Below are positions 1 through 8,364 of a stretch of DNA of 64,000 bases, piece by piece; the stretch's first letter is position 1, and each line of letters begins with the position of its first letter. Location: the NCBI GenBank assembly GCA_963752745.1, contig CAVWAK010000034.1, positions 1 through 64,000 of the forward strand. Direction: 5' to 3'. The notes beneath the pieces were generated by a model, which saw nothing but the letters and a program-made list of their open reading frames with translations, was not told the DNA's origin and searched no databases. The DNA comes from Thiogranum sp963752745. GTDB taxonomy: Bacteria; Pseudomonadota; Gammaproteobacteria; DSM-19610. Both the position numbers and the translations under genes were made by a program.

Positions 1-430
1 TCACTAATTGCCGGTAGGCGCCCTTGCGCTTGCCGAGACCATAGTTGTATTCGTCGTCGAACTCGGCTGCTACTGCTGTGCCGCATTCGCCGCAGGCAGT
101 GCAGTTTTCGTTAACATAGCGTGGACGGGTGTTTAGTGTGACGCTGTAGTTACCGGCATCGCCTTCGATCTTGCTGACTTCGGTCATGGCCATAACACGC
201 AGGTTACGGTTGGCCTTGATCCGGCGAAGGTTGATCTCCAGGCCGCACTTCGGGTGGCAAAGTTTGGGGAAATACTTATAAAGCTGGCTGACACGGCCGC
301 CAAGCGATGGGTTCTTCTCCACCAGAATGACCTGTTTGCCGCATTCTGCGGCTTCCAGTGCGGCTGTCATGCCGCTGATGCCGCCACCCACTACCAGAAT
401 AGTCTGGTTGGTTGCGATAACCTCTGACAT
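1..430 (-). CDS. qmoA: QmoA-like flavoprotein, N-terminal part (cut by window edge)
   Basis: The first 143 codons of an HdrA/QmoA-type flavoprotein; the rest lies beyond the left edge. The N-terminus holds a dinucleotide-binding loop (VVGGGISGMTAALEA) followed by EKNPSLGGRVSQLYKYFPK and LCHPKCGLEINLRRIK, a signature block of QmoA, and then NENCTACGECG, a cysteine motif. QmoA is part of the Qmo complex, which exchanges electrons between APS reductase (AprAB) and the quinone pool in sulfate reducers and, in reverse, in sulfur oxidisers. In a gammaproteobacterium the oxidative direction is the natural inference. The ATG at 430 follows a GGAGGAG stretch on the minus strand. HdrA of another heterodisulfide-reductase-like system is the alternative; the YFPKLC block argues for QmoA. 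Confidence 0.8.
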   Translation of the reverse strand, partial: MSEVIATNQTILVVGGGISGMTAALEAAECGKQVILVEKNPSLGGRVSQLYKYFPKLCHPKCGLEINLRRIKANRNLRVMAMTEVSKIEGDAGNYSVTLNTRPRYVNENCTACGECGTAVAAEFDDEYNYGLGKRKGAYRQLV

Positions 431-716
431 GGATACTCCTCCGTCCAGAGTTACTGTGACAAATAGTTGGAAATTTTTCCGGTGTCGGGACATATCCCGG
501 ACCGGGGCTGAAAAGCGGCCACCACGATACCCCAGCACCCGGGGGTTCGCCAGACTATGTATATATAAAAGAGTATCGAATCTTTCGATAGCAAAATAGA
601 AGGCGTATATATCACGCTGAAAAAGTGCGTGTTGTTGCCGGGCGTGGTGTGACGCGGTAACGTCTCCCTGCAGGAGCGGCCAGGGCTGCTCCTACGTCAC
701 CACTACGGGAAAACTG
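431..716. promoter_or_regulatory. Divergent intergenic region between qmoA and the cbbQ-like gene
   Basis: No gene is seen here. The region must hold the promoters of both divergent units. It contains an AT-rich stretch around 556-570 and 599-615, a perfect inverted repeat at 574-590 (TATCGAA, three-base loop, TTCGATA) that could be an operator, and an imperfect palindrome at 670-695 (GCAGGAGC...GCTCCTAC) that resembles a REP-type element. None of these assignments has been tested. Confidence 0.4.
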
Positions 717-1529
717 ATGACTGCGCAAGTCCTTAAGCCAGAAGAATATTTTATAAAAGATGAGCCCTATTACGAAGCCGTTGGCAACGAAATAGAGGTT
801 TTCGAAGCGGCCTATAAAAATCAGCTGCCGGTGCTGCTCAAGGGGCCCACAGGCTGCGGCAAGACGCGTTTCATGGAACACATGGCCTGGCGTCTGAAGC
901 GGCCATTGATCACGGTCTCCTGCCATGATGATCTGACCGCTTCGGATCTGGTGGGTCGATTCCTGATCCGGGGTGGTGAAACCGTCTGGGTCGATGGTCC
1001 GCTGTCGCGTGCGGTGCGGGCCGGAGGCATTTGTTATCTCGACGAAATAGTCGAGGCTCGCAAGGACACCACTGTTGTAATCCATCCGCTGGCTGACGAT
1101 CGTCGGGTGCTGCCGATGGAAAAGCTTGGCGAGTTGCTGGAGGCCGGCAACGATTTCTGCATGGCCATCTCTTACAACCCGGGTTACCAGAGTGTGCTCA
1201 AGGATCTGAAACAGTCCACCAGGCAGCGTTTCGTGGCGCTGAATTTCGACTACCCTGCTGCAGAGCTGGAGACCAGAATTATCGTCAATGAGACAAGTAT
1301 CGAAGCCGGTATGGCCAGTCAGCTGGTTAAATTTGCGCAAATGACCCGTAACCTCAAAGGCAGTGGGCTGGAGGAGGGCGCCAGTACCCGCCTGTTGGTG
1401 CATGCGGCGAAGCTGATGAAAACCGGTATCAGTCCGGTAGTGGCATGCCGGTCCAGTATTGCCGAGGCGTTGACCGACGATGATGAGATGCTTATTGCGG
1501 TTAATGAGCTGAGCGCGTCGGTATTTTAA
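717..1529 (+). CDS. MoxR-family AAA+ ATPase, CbbQ/NorQ-like
   Basis: A 270-residue AAA+ protein of the CbbQ/NorQ/GvpN group. Walker A is GPTGCGKT at residues 43-50, Walker B ends in CYLDE at about 106-110, and the conserved segment around SCHDDLTASDLVGRF follows the first helix. Such ATPases act with a VWA-domain partner as metal-dependent remodelling chaperones: CbbQO activates Rubisco and NorQD inserts iron into NO reductase. The partner gene follows 109 bases downstream, so this is a classic Q/O pair. The client is not given by the sequence; the neighbouring qmoA makes a sulfur-oxidation enzyme a possible client, and Rubisco remains an option. The start has a modest GGGAAAA ribosome site. 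Confidence 0.85.
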   Translation: MTAQVLKPEEYFIKDEPYYEAVGNEIEVFEAAYKNQLPVLLKGPTGCGKTRFMEHMAWRLKRPLITVSCHDDLTASDLVGRFLIRGGETVWVDGPLSRAVRAGGICYLDEIVEARKDTTVVIHPLADDRRVLPMEKLGELLEAGNDFCMAISYNPGYQSVLKDLKQSTRQRFVALNFDYPAAELETRIIVNETSIEAGMASQLVKFAQMTRNLKGSGLEEGASTRLLVHAAKLMKTGISPVVACRSSIAEALTDDDEMLIAVNELSASVF

Positions 1530-1638
1530 TGGCCGGAGCTGTGGTCCGCGAACAGGGCTGGTGCCGCCTTTGTAGGGCCAAGACTTTGTTGGTGGCCCTG
1601 GCGCCTTCGCGGTTAGGAAAATTAAAAAGCCCTTACTA

Positions 1639-4600
1639 ATGGTTCAGCTTCCCACCATCCCTGAAACAGATACCCACGAATCATTCGTCGAAACCCCGGT
1701 TGATGACTATGAGCTGATTGATTTCGGTCATGGCCGCAAGCTGGAGCGCTGGGGTGAATACCTGATAGAGCGCCCTGATCGGGCGGCCCGCGATGAGCCG
1801 CAACTTCACGACTGGCAGCCCGATTGGGTGTATGTAGACGATGTGGGCCGCGATGGCCACTGGGAACCTACGCATAGCGGCCTGAAACGTGAATGGACTG
1901 TTCAGGTTGCGGGGCATAGCGTCGTTTGCCGACTGGGAACCGGTGGCCGGGTTGGTCTGCATGCGCGTGACTGGATATGCGGGGACTGGCTGCGCCAGCG
2001 CATAGACGGTTGTTACGATCTCGAAGAGCTCTCCGTATTGAATCTGTTTGGCGGTAACGGTTTCGTTACAGCGCAAGCTTTGGCTGCGGGTGCTTCCGTT
2101 GTACACGTGGAAGCCAGTGAAGAAGTTATGGAGCTGGCGCGTGGTAATGCCGGTGAGGAAAACGTTGAATACATCCATGACAACGTTATGGACTACGTTG
2201 AGGATTTGCTGCGCCGTCAGCGTCGTTTCGACATGCTGGTGCTGCCGTGCCCGGCGCTTGGACATGGCCCGAAGGGGCAGTTGTGGGACCGGGAAGTCGA
2301 CCTGCCCAAACTGATCAAGTACTTGCCGCGTCTGGTGAGCGATAATTGTCTCGGTATCTGGTTGTCGACCGATGGTGGTGCCATTACCTGGAAAGCGGAA
2401 AGCCTGGGACAGTTGTTCCGGGAAGTGCTTCCAGGTTGCACGGTCGAGCCAATGCGGCTGGGCATCAAGAGCCGCGACGGCCGGGTGCTCCCCGGTGGTA
2501 TCGCAGCGCGCTGGTTCGATGAAACCGAATTTTTGCAAACCGGCGGTATACCGCTGACAGCAAAGCAAATGGAAGAGCGGCTGGATTCCTACATGGTGTC
2601 GCTGGGGGCGGCGGAGGAGCCGTCACGCGCGCTGGCCGAGTTTCCGCGTGAAACGCAGGATTTTGTTTTGCGATGTGCCGCCATGGTCAGTCGCACCAGC
2701 GCAGGTATGGCGTTCAATTTTGTTGATCATGTATGTGGCGCGCTGCGCCTGATGAATGAGGAGGGTGTCGAAGCCTGGCTGCTGCACTGCATGGATATCT
2801 ACGACACCAGAGGGCTGCACCCCGCCGTGGTGGCTTTCAAGGACGTCGAGACTTTTGCCCGTGAACACAAGGCTCGCAGTACCGGCCTGGCACTCGATGA
2901 CGTGGTCAATGTGCTCGAAGGTTATGTGTGTGGACTAAACGGTCGGCGCCTGAAGATTGAGGCGGGCGAACAGGTTTACACCGATACCGAAACGTTGTTT
3001 CTGCCCGCGACGATCAGCTGCTCTGCCGACCGGGATACCAATTTCCAGCTTTACAAGGCAATGGTGGTGCACCTCTGGGCACAGACCTGGTATGGCACCT
3101 GGCGTGAAAATATTCCTGCCCGGTTATCCAGGTATGCAGAGTATGAAAAGGCGCTTGCCTGTTTTCATGCGCTGGAAACAGTGCGGCTGGATGCGTTGAT
3201 TGAGCGTACGTTGCCTGGTGTTTACCGGCAGCTGGTCGTGTTGCGTGAGGGACATGATTTGCCTGACGAGCCGGAGTGGCGAGAAACCAGGTCGATTCTG
3301 TCTGCAGTTGATGCCAGTGTGCAGGATAGCCTGGCGCTGGTAGAAAAACTCATTGAGCTGGAGCAGGCTGATATCACGCCATACCAGGGTGTGTTGAAGC
3401 CGGTTGAGGTCGCCAAGACACGCGAGGCGCGAATCGAAGCTGACAAGCAGGCGTTTCGTCTCGGACTGCTAAGCATGAACAAGGAGCTGGAAAAGGCAGT
3501 TCCTGAAGAAGAGGTGGATGCAGAGGAAACCGCCGAGTCTTCAGAGGAACGTAACAAAGATTTCTCCCTGCGTCAGGTTAAATCAGAAGAAACCGCCGAG
3601 GGTTTCGCCTACGAGATTGAGCTCGATGGACGTCCCCTGCCTGCACCTGACAATGTGAAAGGTACCATGGCTTCCATACTGCAGGATCTTGGTGAGATAC
3701 CCGAGGATTATCTGCAAGCCGCAGGTGACGGTGTTTACTTTGCGGGCGACATCAGAGAGCGCAGTGCCGAAGATGTCTGGAAGGGTACCTATCATGAGGA
3801 AGGTGCCTTTATCTACAATGAATGGGACTACGAACGCCAGCACTACCGCAAGAACTGGGCTGTACTGCGCGAACTGGACGTTCATCCGAATCATGACCAT
3901 TTTGTTGACAGGACACTGTACAAGTATCGCGGCCTGGCCATGGATCTGCGCCGGACATTTGAAGCCTTGCGTGGTGAGGACAGGCTGTTGAAGAAGCAAC
4001 CCTACGGCGATGATATCGATATAGATGCTCTGGTCGAAGCGGTGGCGGATACCTACAATGGCGAAGAAATGACCGAGCGTCTGTTTACCAAGCTGCACAA
4101 GCTGGAGCGCAATATCGCAGTTATGTTCATGGTCGACATGAGTGGTTCGACCAAGGGCTGGATTAACGATGCAGAACGCGAAGCGCTGGCGCTGTTGTGC
4201 GAGTCGCTGGAAACGCTGGGTGATCGCTATGCGATTTACGGTTTTTCAGGCATGACGCGCAAGCGTTGCGAGGTGTATCGAATCAAGTCATTCGATGATG
4301 TCTACGATGAAGAAATCAAGGCGCGTATCAGTGGTATCCGTCCAAAGGATTACACCCGTATGGGCGTCACTATTCGCCACCTGACCCGGTTGTTGAATGA
4401 GGTTGAGGCGCGTACCAAGTTGCTGATTACGCTCTCGGATGGAAAGCCGGACGATTACGATACTTATCGTGGCGCATATGGCATCGAGGATACGCGTATG
4501 GCATTGATTGAAGCCAAGCGTAGCGGCATTCATCCGTTCTGTATAACCATTGATAGCGAGGCAAAGGATTACTTGCCGCATATGTATGGCGCGGTCAACT

Positions 4601-4671
4601 ATGCTGTTATCGACGAAGTTCGTAAATTGCCTCTGAAGGTGTCCGATATCTACCGGCGATTGACGACCTAG
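1639..4671 (+). CDS. Fusion of RlmI-like SAM methyltransferase domain with CbbO/NorD-type VWA protein
   Basis: A 1010-residue fusion. Residues about 20-310 match the RlmI/COG1092-type class I methyltransferases: ELIDFGHGRKLERWGEYL at the start, SAM-binding VLNLFGGNGFVTA near 133-145, the acidic loop HVEAS, then GHGPKGQLWDREVDLPKL. The family's catalytic DPP is replaced by PCP at 203-205, so activity is doubtful. Residues about 320-820 form a helical and acidic CbbO/NorD-like region. A VWA domain fills the C-terminus with a complete MIDAS: DMSGS at 833-837, T906 and D934 (SDGKPDD). CbbO and NorD partner MoxR ATPases through this domain, and a MoxR gene lies directly upstream. I know of no CbbO/NorD protein normally carrying a methyltransferase domain. 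No signal peptide or membrane span is visible, so a cytoplasmic site is likely. Confidence 0.8.
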   Translation: MVQLPTIPETDTHESFVETPVDDYELIDFGHGRKLERWGEYLIERPDRAARDEPQLHDWQPDWVYVDDVGRDGHWEPTHSGLKREWTVQVAGHSVVCRLGTGGRVGLHARDWICGDWLRQRIDGCYDLEELSVLNLFGGNGFVTAQALAAGASVVHVEASEEVMELARGNAGEENVEYIHDNVMDYVEDLLRRQRRFDMLVLPCPALGHGPKGQLWDREVDLPKLIKYLPRLVSDNCLGIWLSTDGGAITWKAESLGQLFREVLPGCTVEPMRLGIKSRDGRVLPGGIAARWFDETEFLQTGGIPLTAKQMEERLDSYMVSLGAAEEPSRALAEFPRETQDFVLRCAAMVSRTSAGMAFNFVDHVCGALRLMNEEGVEAWLLHCMDIYDTRGLHPAVVAFKDVETFAREHKARSTGLALDDVVNVLEGYVCGLNGRRLKIEAGEQVYTDTETLFLPATISCSADRDTNFQLYKAMVVHLWAQTWYGTWRENIPARLSRYAEYEKALACFHALETVRLDALIERTLPGVYRQLVVLREGHDLPDEPEWRETRSILSAVDASVQDSLALVEKLIELEQADITPYQGVLKPVEVAKTREARIEADKQAFRLGLLSMNKELEKAVPEEEVDAEETAESSEERNKDFSLRQVKSEETAEGFAYEIELDGRPLPAPDNVKGTMASILQDLGEIPEDYLQAAGDGVYFAGDIRERSAEDVWKGTYHEEGAFIYNEWDYERQHYRKNWAVLRELDVHPNHDHFVDRTLYKYRGLAMDLRRTFEALRGEDRLLKKQPYGDDIDIDALVEAVADTYNGEEMTERLFTKLHKLERNIAVMFMVDMSGSTKGWINDAEREALALLCESLETLGDRYAIYGFSGMTRKRCEVYRIKSFDDVYDEEIKARISGIRPKDYTRMGVTIRHLTRLLNEVEARTKLLITLSDGKPDDYDTYRGAYGIEDTRMALIEAKRSGIHPFCITIDSEAKDYLPHMYGAVNYAVIDEVRKLPLKVSDIYRRLTT

Positions 4672-4877
4672 AGGTGGGTCAGGCTTGCGTATGTCACAAA
4701 GCACCGGATGCGCATAAATTAGTTATTTAAAAAACGTCGGGTGTTTCATGGGGTGCCTTGAATTTTACCGGGCCGGCAAGCGCATAATTGTGTTCAGGCA
4801 TAGAGTGTCGGTAACGTATTTTCGCTAGTTGGCGAAAAATAGCAGCATAATCCCGCGGATTTTCGAGTATATCAGTG

Positions 4878-4893
4878 ACACAATATATAGTGT
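4878..4893. promoter_or_regulatory. NrdR box 1
   Basis: ACACAATATATAGTGT is a nearly perfect palindrome and agrees with the NrdR consensus (ACACWATATATWGTGT). NrdR is the ATP/dATP-sensing repressor of ribonucleotide reductase genes. It sits 275 bases upstream of the chosen nrdJa start. No partner box is visible at the usual spacing. Confidence 0.8.
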
Positions 4894-5058
4894 TTTACTG
4901 TTTGAAAGGAAAATCCCGATATAAGTATGTTGCGAGCTCACTTGCGAGCTAAGATGTATAAAGTAACTACATGTAATCTATTAAGAATATAAATATATAA
5001 TTTTTGCGGGCACGAGCTTGACAGAGGTCGGGGAGCGGCCTAATCTTCACGCTCGTAC

Positions 5059-5105
5059 ACACAATATCTTGTGGTTGCCACTAGACGAAGCTCAATATCT
5101 CGTTG
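5059..5105. promoter_or_regulatory. Tandem NrdR boxes 2 and 3
   Basis: ACACAATATCTTGTGG at 5059-5074 and the weaker GCTCAATATCTCGTTG at 5090-5105 share the CAATATCT core and lie exactly 31 bases apart, three helical turns, which is the spacing known for paired NrdR boxes. The pair ends 62 bases before the nrdJa ATG at 5168, so bound NrdR would block transcription or early elongation. Confidence 0.7.
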
Positions 5106-5167
5106 TTCGACCGAATATCCACTGGCAATCGCAGTCAAAAACAGAATTAAGGGAGTCAGGAAACGTA

Positions 5168-7321
5168 ATGAAATCAGTTCAGCTGAAGTCCGTTCCTACT
5201 GGTGTTGCCGATATTCCTCTGCAGGATGCGTCGATGGATATCTGGGACAAGAAATACCGGTTAAAGCGCAAGGATGGCGTACCTGTCGATGCTGTTATCG
5301 ATGATACCTATCAGCGTGTGGCACGCGCCCTCTCTGAGGTTGAGGTAACACCGGAAAAGCAGGCGTACTGGTATGAGCAGTTTCTCTGGGCCTTGCGACA
5401 CGGAGCCATTCCGGCTGGCCGTATTACATCGAATGCCGGCGCACTTGAGCACAAGCCTGCGACTTCCACAATAAACTGTACCGTTTCCGGCACGATCCAG
5501 GACTCAATGGACAATATTCTTGAGCGTGTCCATGAAGCTGGCCTGACATTGAAGGCGGGCTGCGGCATTGGTTATGAATTCTCTACGTTGCGACCAAAGG
5601 GCGCCTATGTATCGGGCGCTGGTGCCTACACATCGGGCCCGCTGTCGTTTATGGATATATACGACAAGATGTGTTTCACCGTCTCTTCCGCTGGTGGGCG
5701 CCGCGGTGCACAGATGGCCACTTTTGATGTAGGGCACCCGGATGTCATGGATTTCATACGCGCCAAACGGGAAGATGGCCGGCTGCGCCAATTTAACCTG
5801 TCACTGTTGATCACACAGGAATTCATGGATGCGGTAAATCGCGATTCCGAGTGGAAACTGGCGTTTCCGCTGAATGAGCAGGAAGTCGAAGAAGAAGGCC
5901 TGGATTTATACGATGCTAACCAGGTGGTCTGGCGCGAATGGCCCAACAAGAATGGCTATGTCGCTAATGAAGCCGGCCTGGTTGCCTGCAAGGTCTACAA
6001 GACCATACGTGCGCAGCGTCTGTGGGACATGATCATGACCTCCACTTACGACTTTGCAGAGCCCGGCTTCATTCTCATCGACAAGGTCAATGAGATGAAC
6101 AACAACTGGTTCGCCGAGAATGTGCGTGCTACCAACCCCTGTGGTGAGCAGCCTCTACCACCCTACGGGTCCTGTCTGCTGGGCTCGGTTAATCTCACCA
6201 AGTTTGTGCGTAGCCCATTCACCGACGAGGCTTTCTTTGATTGGGACGAGTTCAACAAGGTGGTTGCCATCTTTACTCGCATGCTCGACAACGTGGTTGA
6301 AATCAATGGCCTGCCACTGGAGCAGCAGCGCAATGAGATCATGAGCAAGCGTCGTCACGGTATGGGTTTCCTGGGTCTGGGCTCGACGCTCACCATGTTG
6401 CGTATGAAGTATGGTTCGGATACTTCGATTGAATTTACCGAAAAAGTCAGTCGTGAACTCGCGTTGAGCGGTTGGCGAGTAGCTCTGGATCTGGCGAAGG
6501 AGAAGGGCCCTGCGCCTATTCTGGAAGAAGATTTCGAAGTCACCGCAGAAATGCTGCGCAAACGCCCGGAAATGAAACGCGATGGTTATCAGGTTGGTGA
6601 CAGCATCAAGGGCAAGGTGTTGCATGCGCGTTACAGCCGATATATGCAGCAGTTGGCGGATGTGGCGCCGGAACTGGTTGACCACCTGGCCGAAACTGGC
6701 GCGCGTTTCACTCATCACTCGTCGATTGCGCCGACTGGTACCATTTCGTTATCGCTGGCCAATAATGCCAGTAACGGTATCGAGCCGAGCTTTGCACACC
6801 ATTATTTTCGCAATGTTATTCGGGAAGGCCGCAAGACCAAGGAGAAGGTCGGGGTGTACTCCTTTGAATTGCTGGCCTACCGCGGCCTGATAAATACAGA
6901 CGCTGCGCCAAATGCTGAAGATGAAAGTCAGCAATTGCCGGACTATTTTATTTCTGCAGACGATATCAGCCCAAAGGAACACGTGGATATCCAGGCTGCT
7001 GCACAGAAGTGGGTGGATTCGTCGATTTCAAAGACGGCCAATGTACCTACTGACTATCCATTCGAGGAATTCAAGGATATCTACCGTTACGCTTACGACC
7101 AGGGGTTGAAAGGGTGTACCACTTTCCGTTTCAACCCGGAAGCCTTCCAGGGCGTGTTGGTCAAGGAAAAGGATCTCGAGAGCACTACCTATCAGTTTAC
7201 GCTGGAAGATGGCACTAGCGTGCAGCTGAAAGGTAACGAGGAAGTTGAATACGATGGGGAAACCCATACTGCTGCCAATTTATATGATGCCCTGAAAGAA
7301 GGCTACTACGGAAAATTTTGA
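5168..7321 (+). CDS. nrdJa: Adenosylcobalamin-dependent (class II) ribonucleotide reductase, catalytic subunit
   Basis: A 717-residue catalytic chain that reduces ribonucleotides to deoxyribonucleotides with adenosylcobalamin as radical source, so it works with or without oxygen. Substrate-binding and catalytic landmarks are visible: C104 in TINCTVSG and C336 in GSCLLGSVNL form the redox pair, and NPCGE at 323-327 carries the thiyl-radical C325 and the acid E327. The GGRRGAQMA and APTGTISL blocks are typical of the family. I chose ATG 5168, preceded by GGGAG, over an upstream TTG because the family starts near here. The chain lacks the C-terminal cysteine shuttle, which is supplied by nrdJb 28 bases downstream, the split arrangement known from Pseudomonas. 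Three NrdR boxes lie upstream. Confidence 0.93.
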   Translation: MKSVQLKSVPTGVADIPLQDASMDIWDKKYRLKRKDGVPVDAVIDDTYQRVARALSEVEVTPEKQAYWYEQFLWALRHGAIPAGRITSNAGALEHKPATSTINCTVSGTIQDSMDNILERVHEAGLTLKAGCGIGYEFSTLRPKGAYVSGAGAYTSGPLSFMDIYDKMCFTVSSAGGRRGAQMATFDVGHPDVMDFIRAKREDGRLRQFNLSLLITQEFMDAVNRDSEWKLAFPLNEQEVEEEGLDLYDANQVVWREWPNKNGYVANEAGLVACKVYKTIRAQRLWDMIMTSTYDFAEPGFILIDKVNEMNNNWFAENVRATNPCGEQPLPPYGSCLLGSVNLTKFVRSPFTDEAFFDWDEFNKVVAIFTRMLDNVVEINGLPLEQQRNEIMSKRRHGMGFLGLGSTLTMLRMKYGSDTSIEFTEKVSRELALSGWRVALDLAKEKGPAPILEEDFEVTAEMLRKRPEMKRDGYQVGDSIKGKVLHARYSRYMQQLADVAPELVDHLAETGARFTHHSSIAPTGTISLSLANNASNGIEPSFAHHYFRNVIREGRKTKEKVGVYSFELLAYRGLINTDAAPNAEDESQQLPDYFISADDISPKEHVDIQAAAQKWVDSSISKTANVPTDYPFEEFKDIYRYAYDQGLKGCTTFRFNPEAFQGVLVKEKDLESTTYQFTLEDGTSVQLKGNEEVEYDGETHTAANLYDALKEGYYGKF

Positions 7322-7349
7322 GCGGCGGAGCGTCTGAGGAGTTAGGCAT

Positions 7350-8045
7350 ATGGTAAAGAAGATCGGACATAAAATTGTTGGCTACGAGGTGCTCAAAGAA
7401 GATAAGGCAACCGTTGAGCCTGCAGTAGTTGAAAAAGAACCGGAAGAAAAGGTTGTCCAGCTACATGAAAAGCTGAAGCGGCCGGAAATGCTGCTGGGCT
7501 CCACCTATAAGGTGAAGACTCCGCTGTCGGAGCATGCGCTGTACATCACCATTAACGATGTGGTGTTGAACCCCGGCACCAAGCACGAGTTGCGGCGACC
7601 CTTTGAGATTTTCATCAATTCCAAGAATATGGATCATTTCCAGTGGATTGTGGCGTTGACGCGCATTATATCCGCAGTGTTCCGTAAAGGTGGCGACGTG
7701 ACCTTCCTGGTGGAAGAGCTGCGTTCAGTGTTTGACCCGCGTGGCGGTTATTTCAAGAAAGGTGGCAGGTACATGCCGTCTCTGGTAGCGGAGATCGGCG
7801 ATGCGATTGAATGTCATCTGCGCATGATCGGTATGTTGCTGGATGATGGGCTGGACGAGCATCAGAAAAAGATACTGGCCGAGAAACGGGCCCAGTTCGA
7901 GAGCGCCGTAGAGTCAACAAAGCCGGCTGAATCGAGTGAGTTCCCCGACGGCGCTCAGTTATGTATCAAGTGTAATACCAAGGCTGCAATACAGATGGAC
8001 GGTTGTCTGACGTGTCTCAATTGCGGCGAGTCAAAGTGCGGGTGA
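7350..8045 (+). CDS. nrdJb: Class II ribonucleotide reductase, small C-terminal subunit
   Basis: A 231-residue protein matching NrdJb of pseudomonads, the separately encoded C-terminal portion of the B12-dependent ribonucleotide reductase. The core contains a TSCPD-like domain (about residues 60-170), and the end is cysteine-rich: CIKCN near 208 and CLTCLNCGESKCG at the extreme C-terminus. These cysteines are expected to re-reduce the active-site disulfide of NrdJa and to bind a metal. It follows nrdJa in the same operon with a good ribosome site (GAGGAG) before ATG 7350. Splitting a normally single chain into two genes is the odd feature, but it is a known variant. Confidence 0.88.
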   Translation: MVKKIGHKIVGYEVLKEDKATVEPAVVEKEPEEKVVQLHEKLKRPEMLLGSTYKVKTPLSEHALYITINDVVLNPGTKHELRRPFEIFINSKNMDHFQWIVALTRIISAVFRKGGDVTFLVEELRSVFDPRGGYFKKGGRYMPSLVAEIGDAIECHLRMIGMLLDDGLDEHQKKILAEKRAQFESAVESTKPAESSEFPDGAQLCIKCNTKAAIQMDGCLTCLNCGESKCG

Positions 8046-8065
8046 ATCTTCTGGATAACAAATTG

Positions 8066-8317
8066 ATGAGAAAAAACATGCTGGCACACCAACCTATGCC
8101 CGGTTACTGGTACACCAATATTGTCGGTCAGTTGCAGCAGGTACGTGTTGTCCTGCATGAGGGGCGGCGGCAACGCTATATTGTTCTGGAAAATATCAAT
8201 GGCAAACGCCAGGTGGTCGATCTCGACGGTTGGTACCGGCTCGATCTCACTTTGCATTCTCCCGGCATTGAGCATCGTCGACAGCGTCGTGACGATTCCG
8301 GTCAGCGCACTTCCTGA
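8066..8317 (+). CDS. Small hypothetical protein in the nrdJ operon
   Basis: An 83-residue basic protein that I do not recognise. It begins 20 bases after nrdJb, at ATG 8066 or 8078, and contains a run of beta-strand-like residues (YWYTNIVGQLQQVRVVL, RYIVLENINGKRQVVDL) followed by an arginine-rich tail. The reading frame stays open upstream into nrdJb. It could be translated with nrdJab as a short accessory protein; nothing more can be inferred. Confidence 0.5.
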   Translation: MRKNMLAHQPMPGYWYTNIVGQLQQVRVVLHEGRRQRYIVLENINGKRQVVDLDGWYRLDLTLHSPGIEHRRQRRDDSGQRTS

Positions 8318-8364
8318 GTCAGTTTACGGGGTAGTCGGTTATTGGGCTCGGCTTACCCCTGGTT

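Larger units (their letters stand above)
4672..5167. promoter_or_regulatory. Long AT-rich leader of nrdJ
   Basis: Nearly 500 bases without a convincing gene. The sequence is AT-rich from about 4800 onward, unlike the flanking genes. It carries three NrdR-type boxes (listed separately) and a direct repeat of TTGCGAGCT at 4930-4938 and 4942-4950. An in-frame TTG at 5018 could extend the ribonucleotide reductase by 50 residues, but that stretch overlaps two of the boxes and does not read like protein. I looked for a cobalamin riboswitch because the enzyme is B12-dependent and found no recognisable B12 box. Confidence 0.6.

Noticed and set aside
612..2568. Long minus-strand open frames opposite the cbbQ-like and fusion genes
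   Set aside because: They lie antisense to strongly recognised proteins, have repetitive His/Gln/Arg composition and lack ribosome sites.
5018..5167. N-terminal extension of nrdJa from TTG 5018
   Set aside because: The extra 50 residues overlap NrdR boxes and do not match the family start; ATG 5168 has a ribosome site.
4672..5167. Cobalamin riboswitch upstream of the B12-dependent reductase
   Set aside because: No conserved B12-box was seen; NrdR boxes explain the regulatory DNA.
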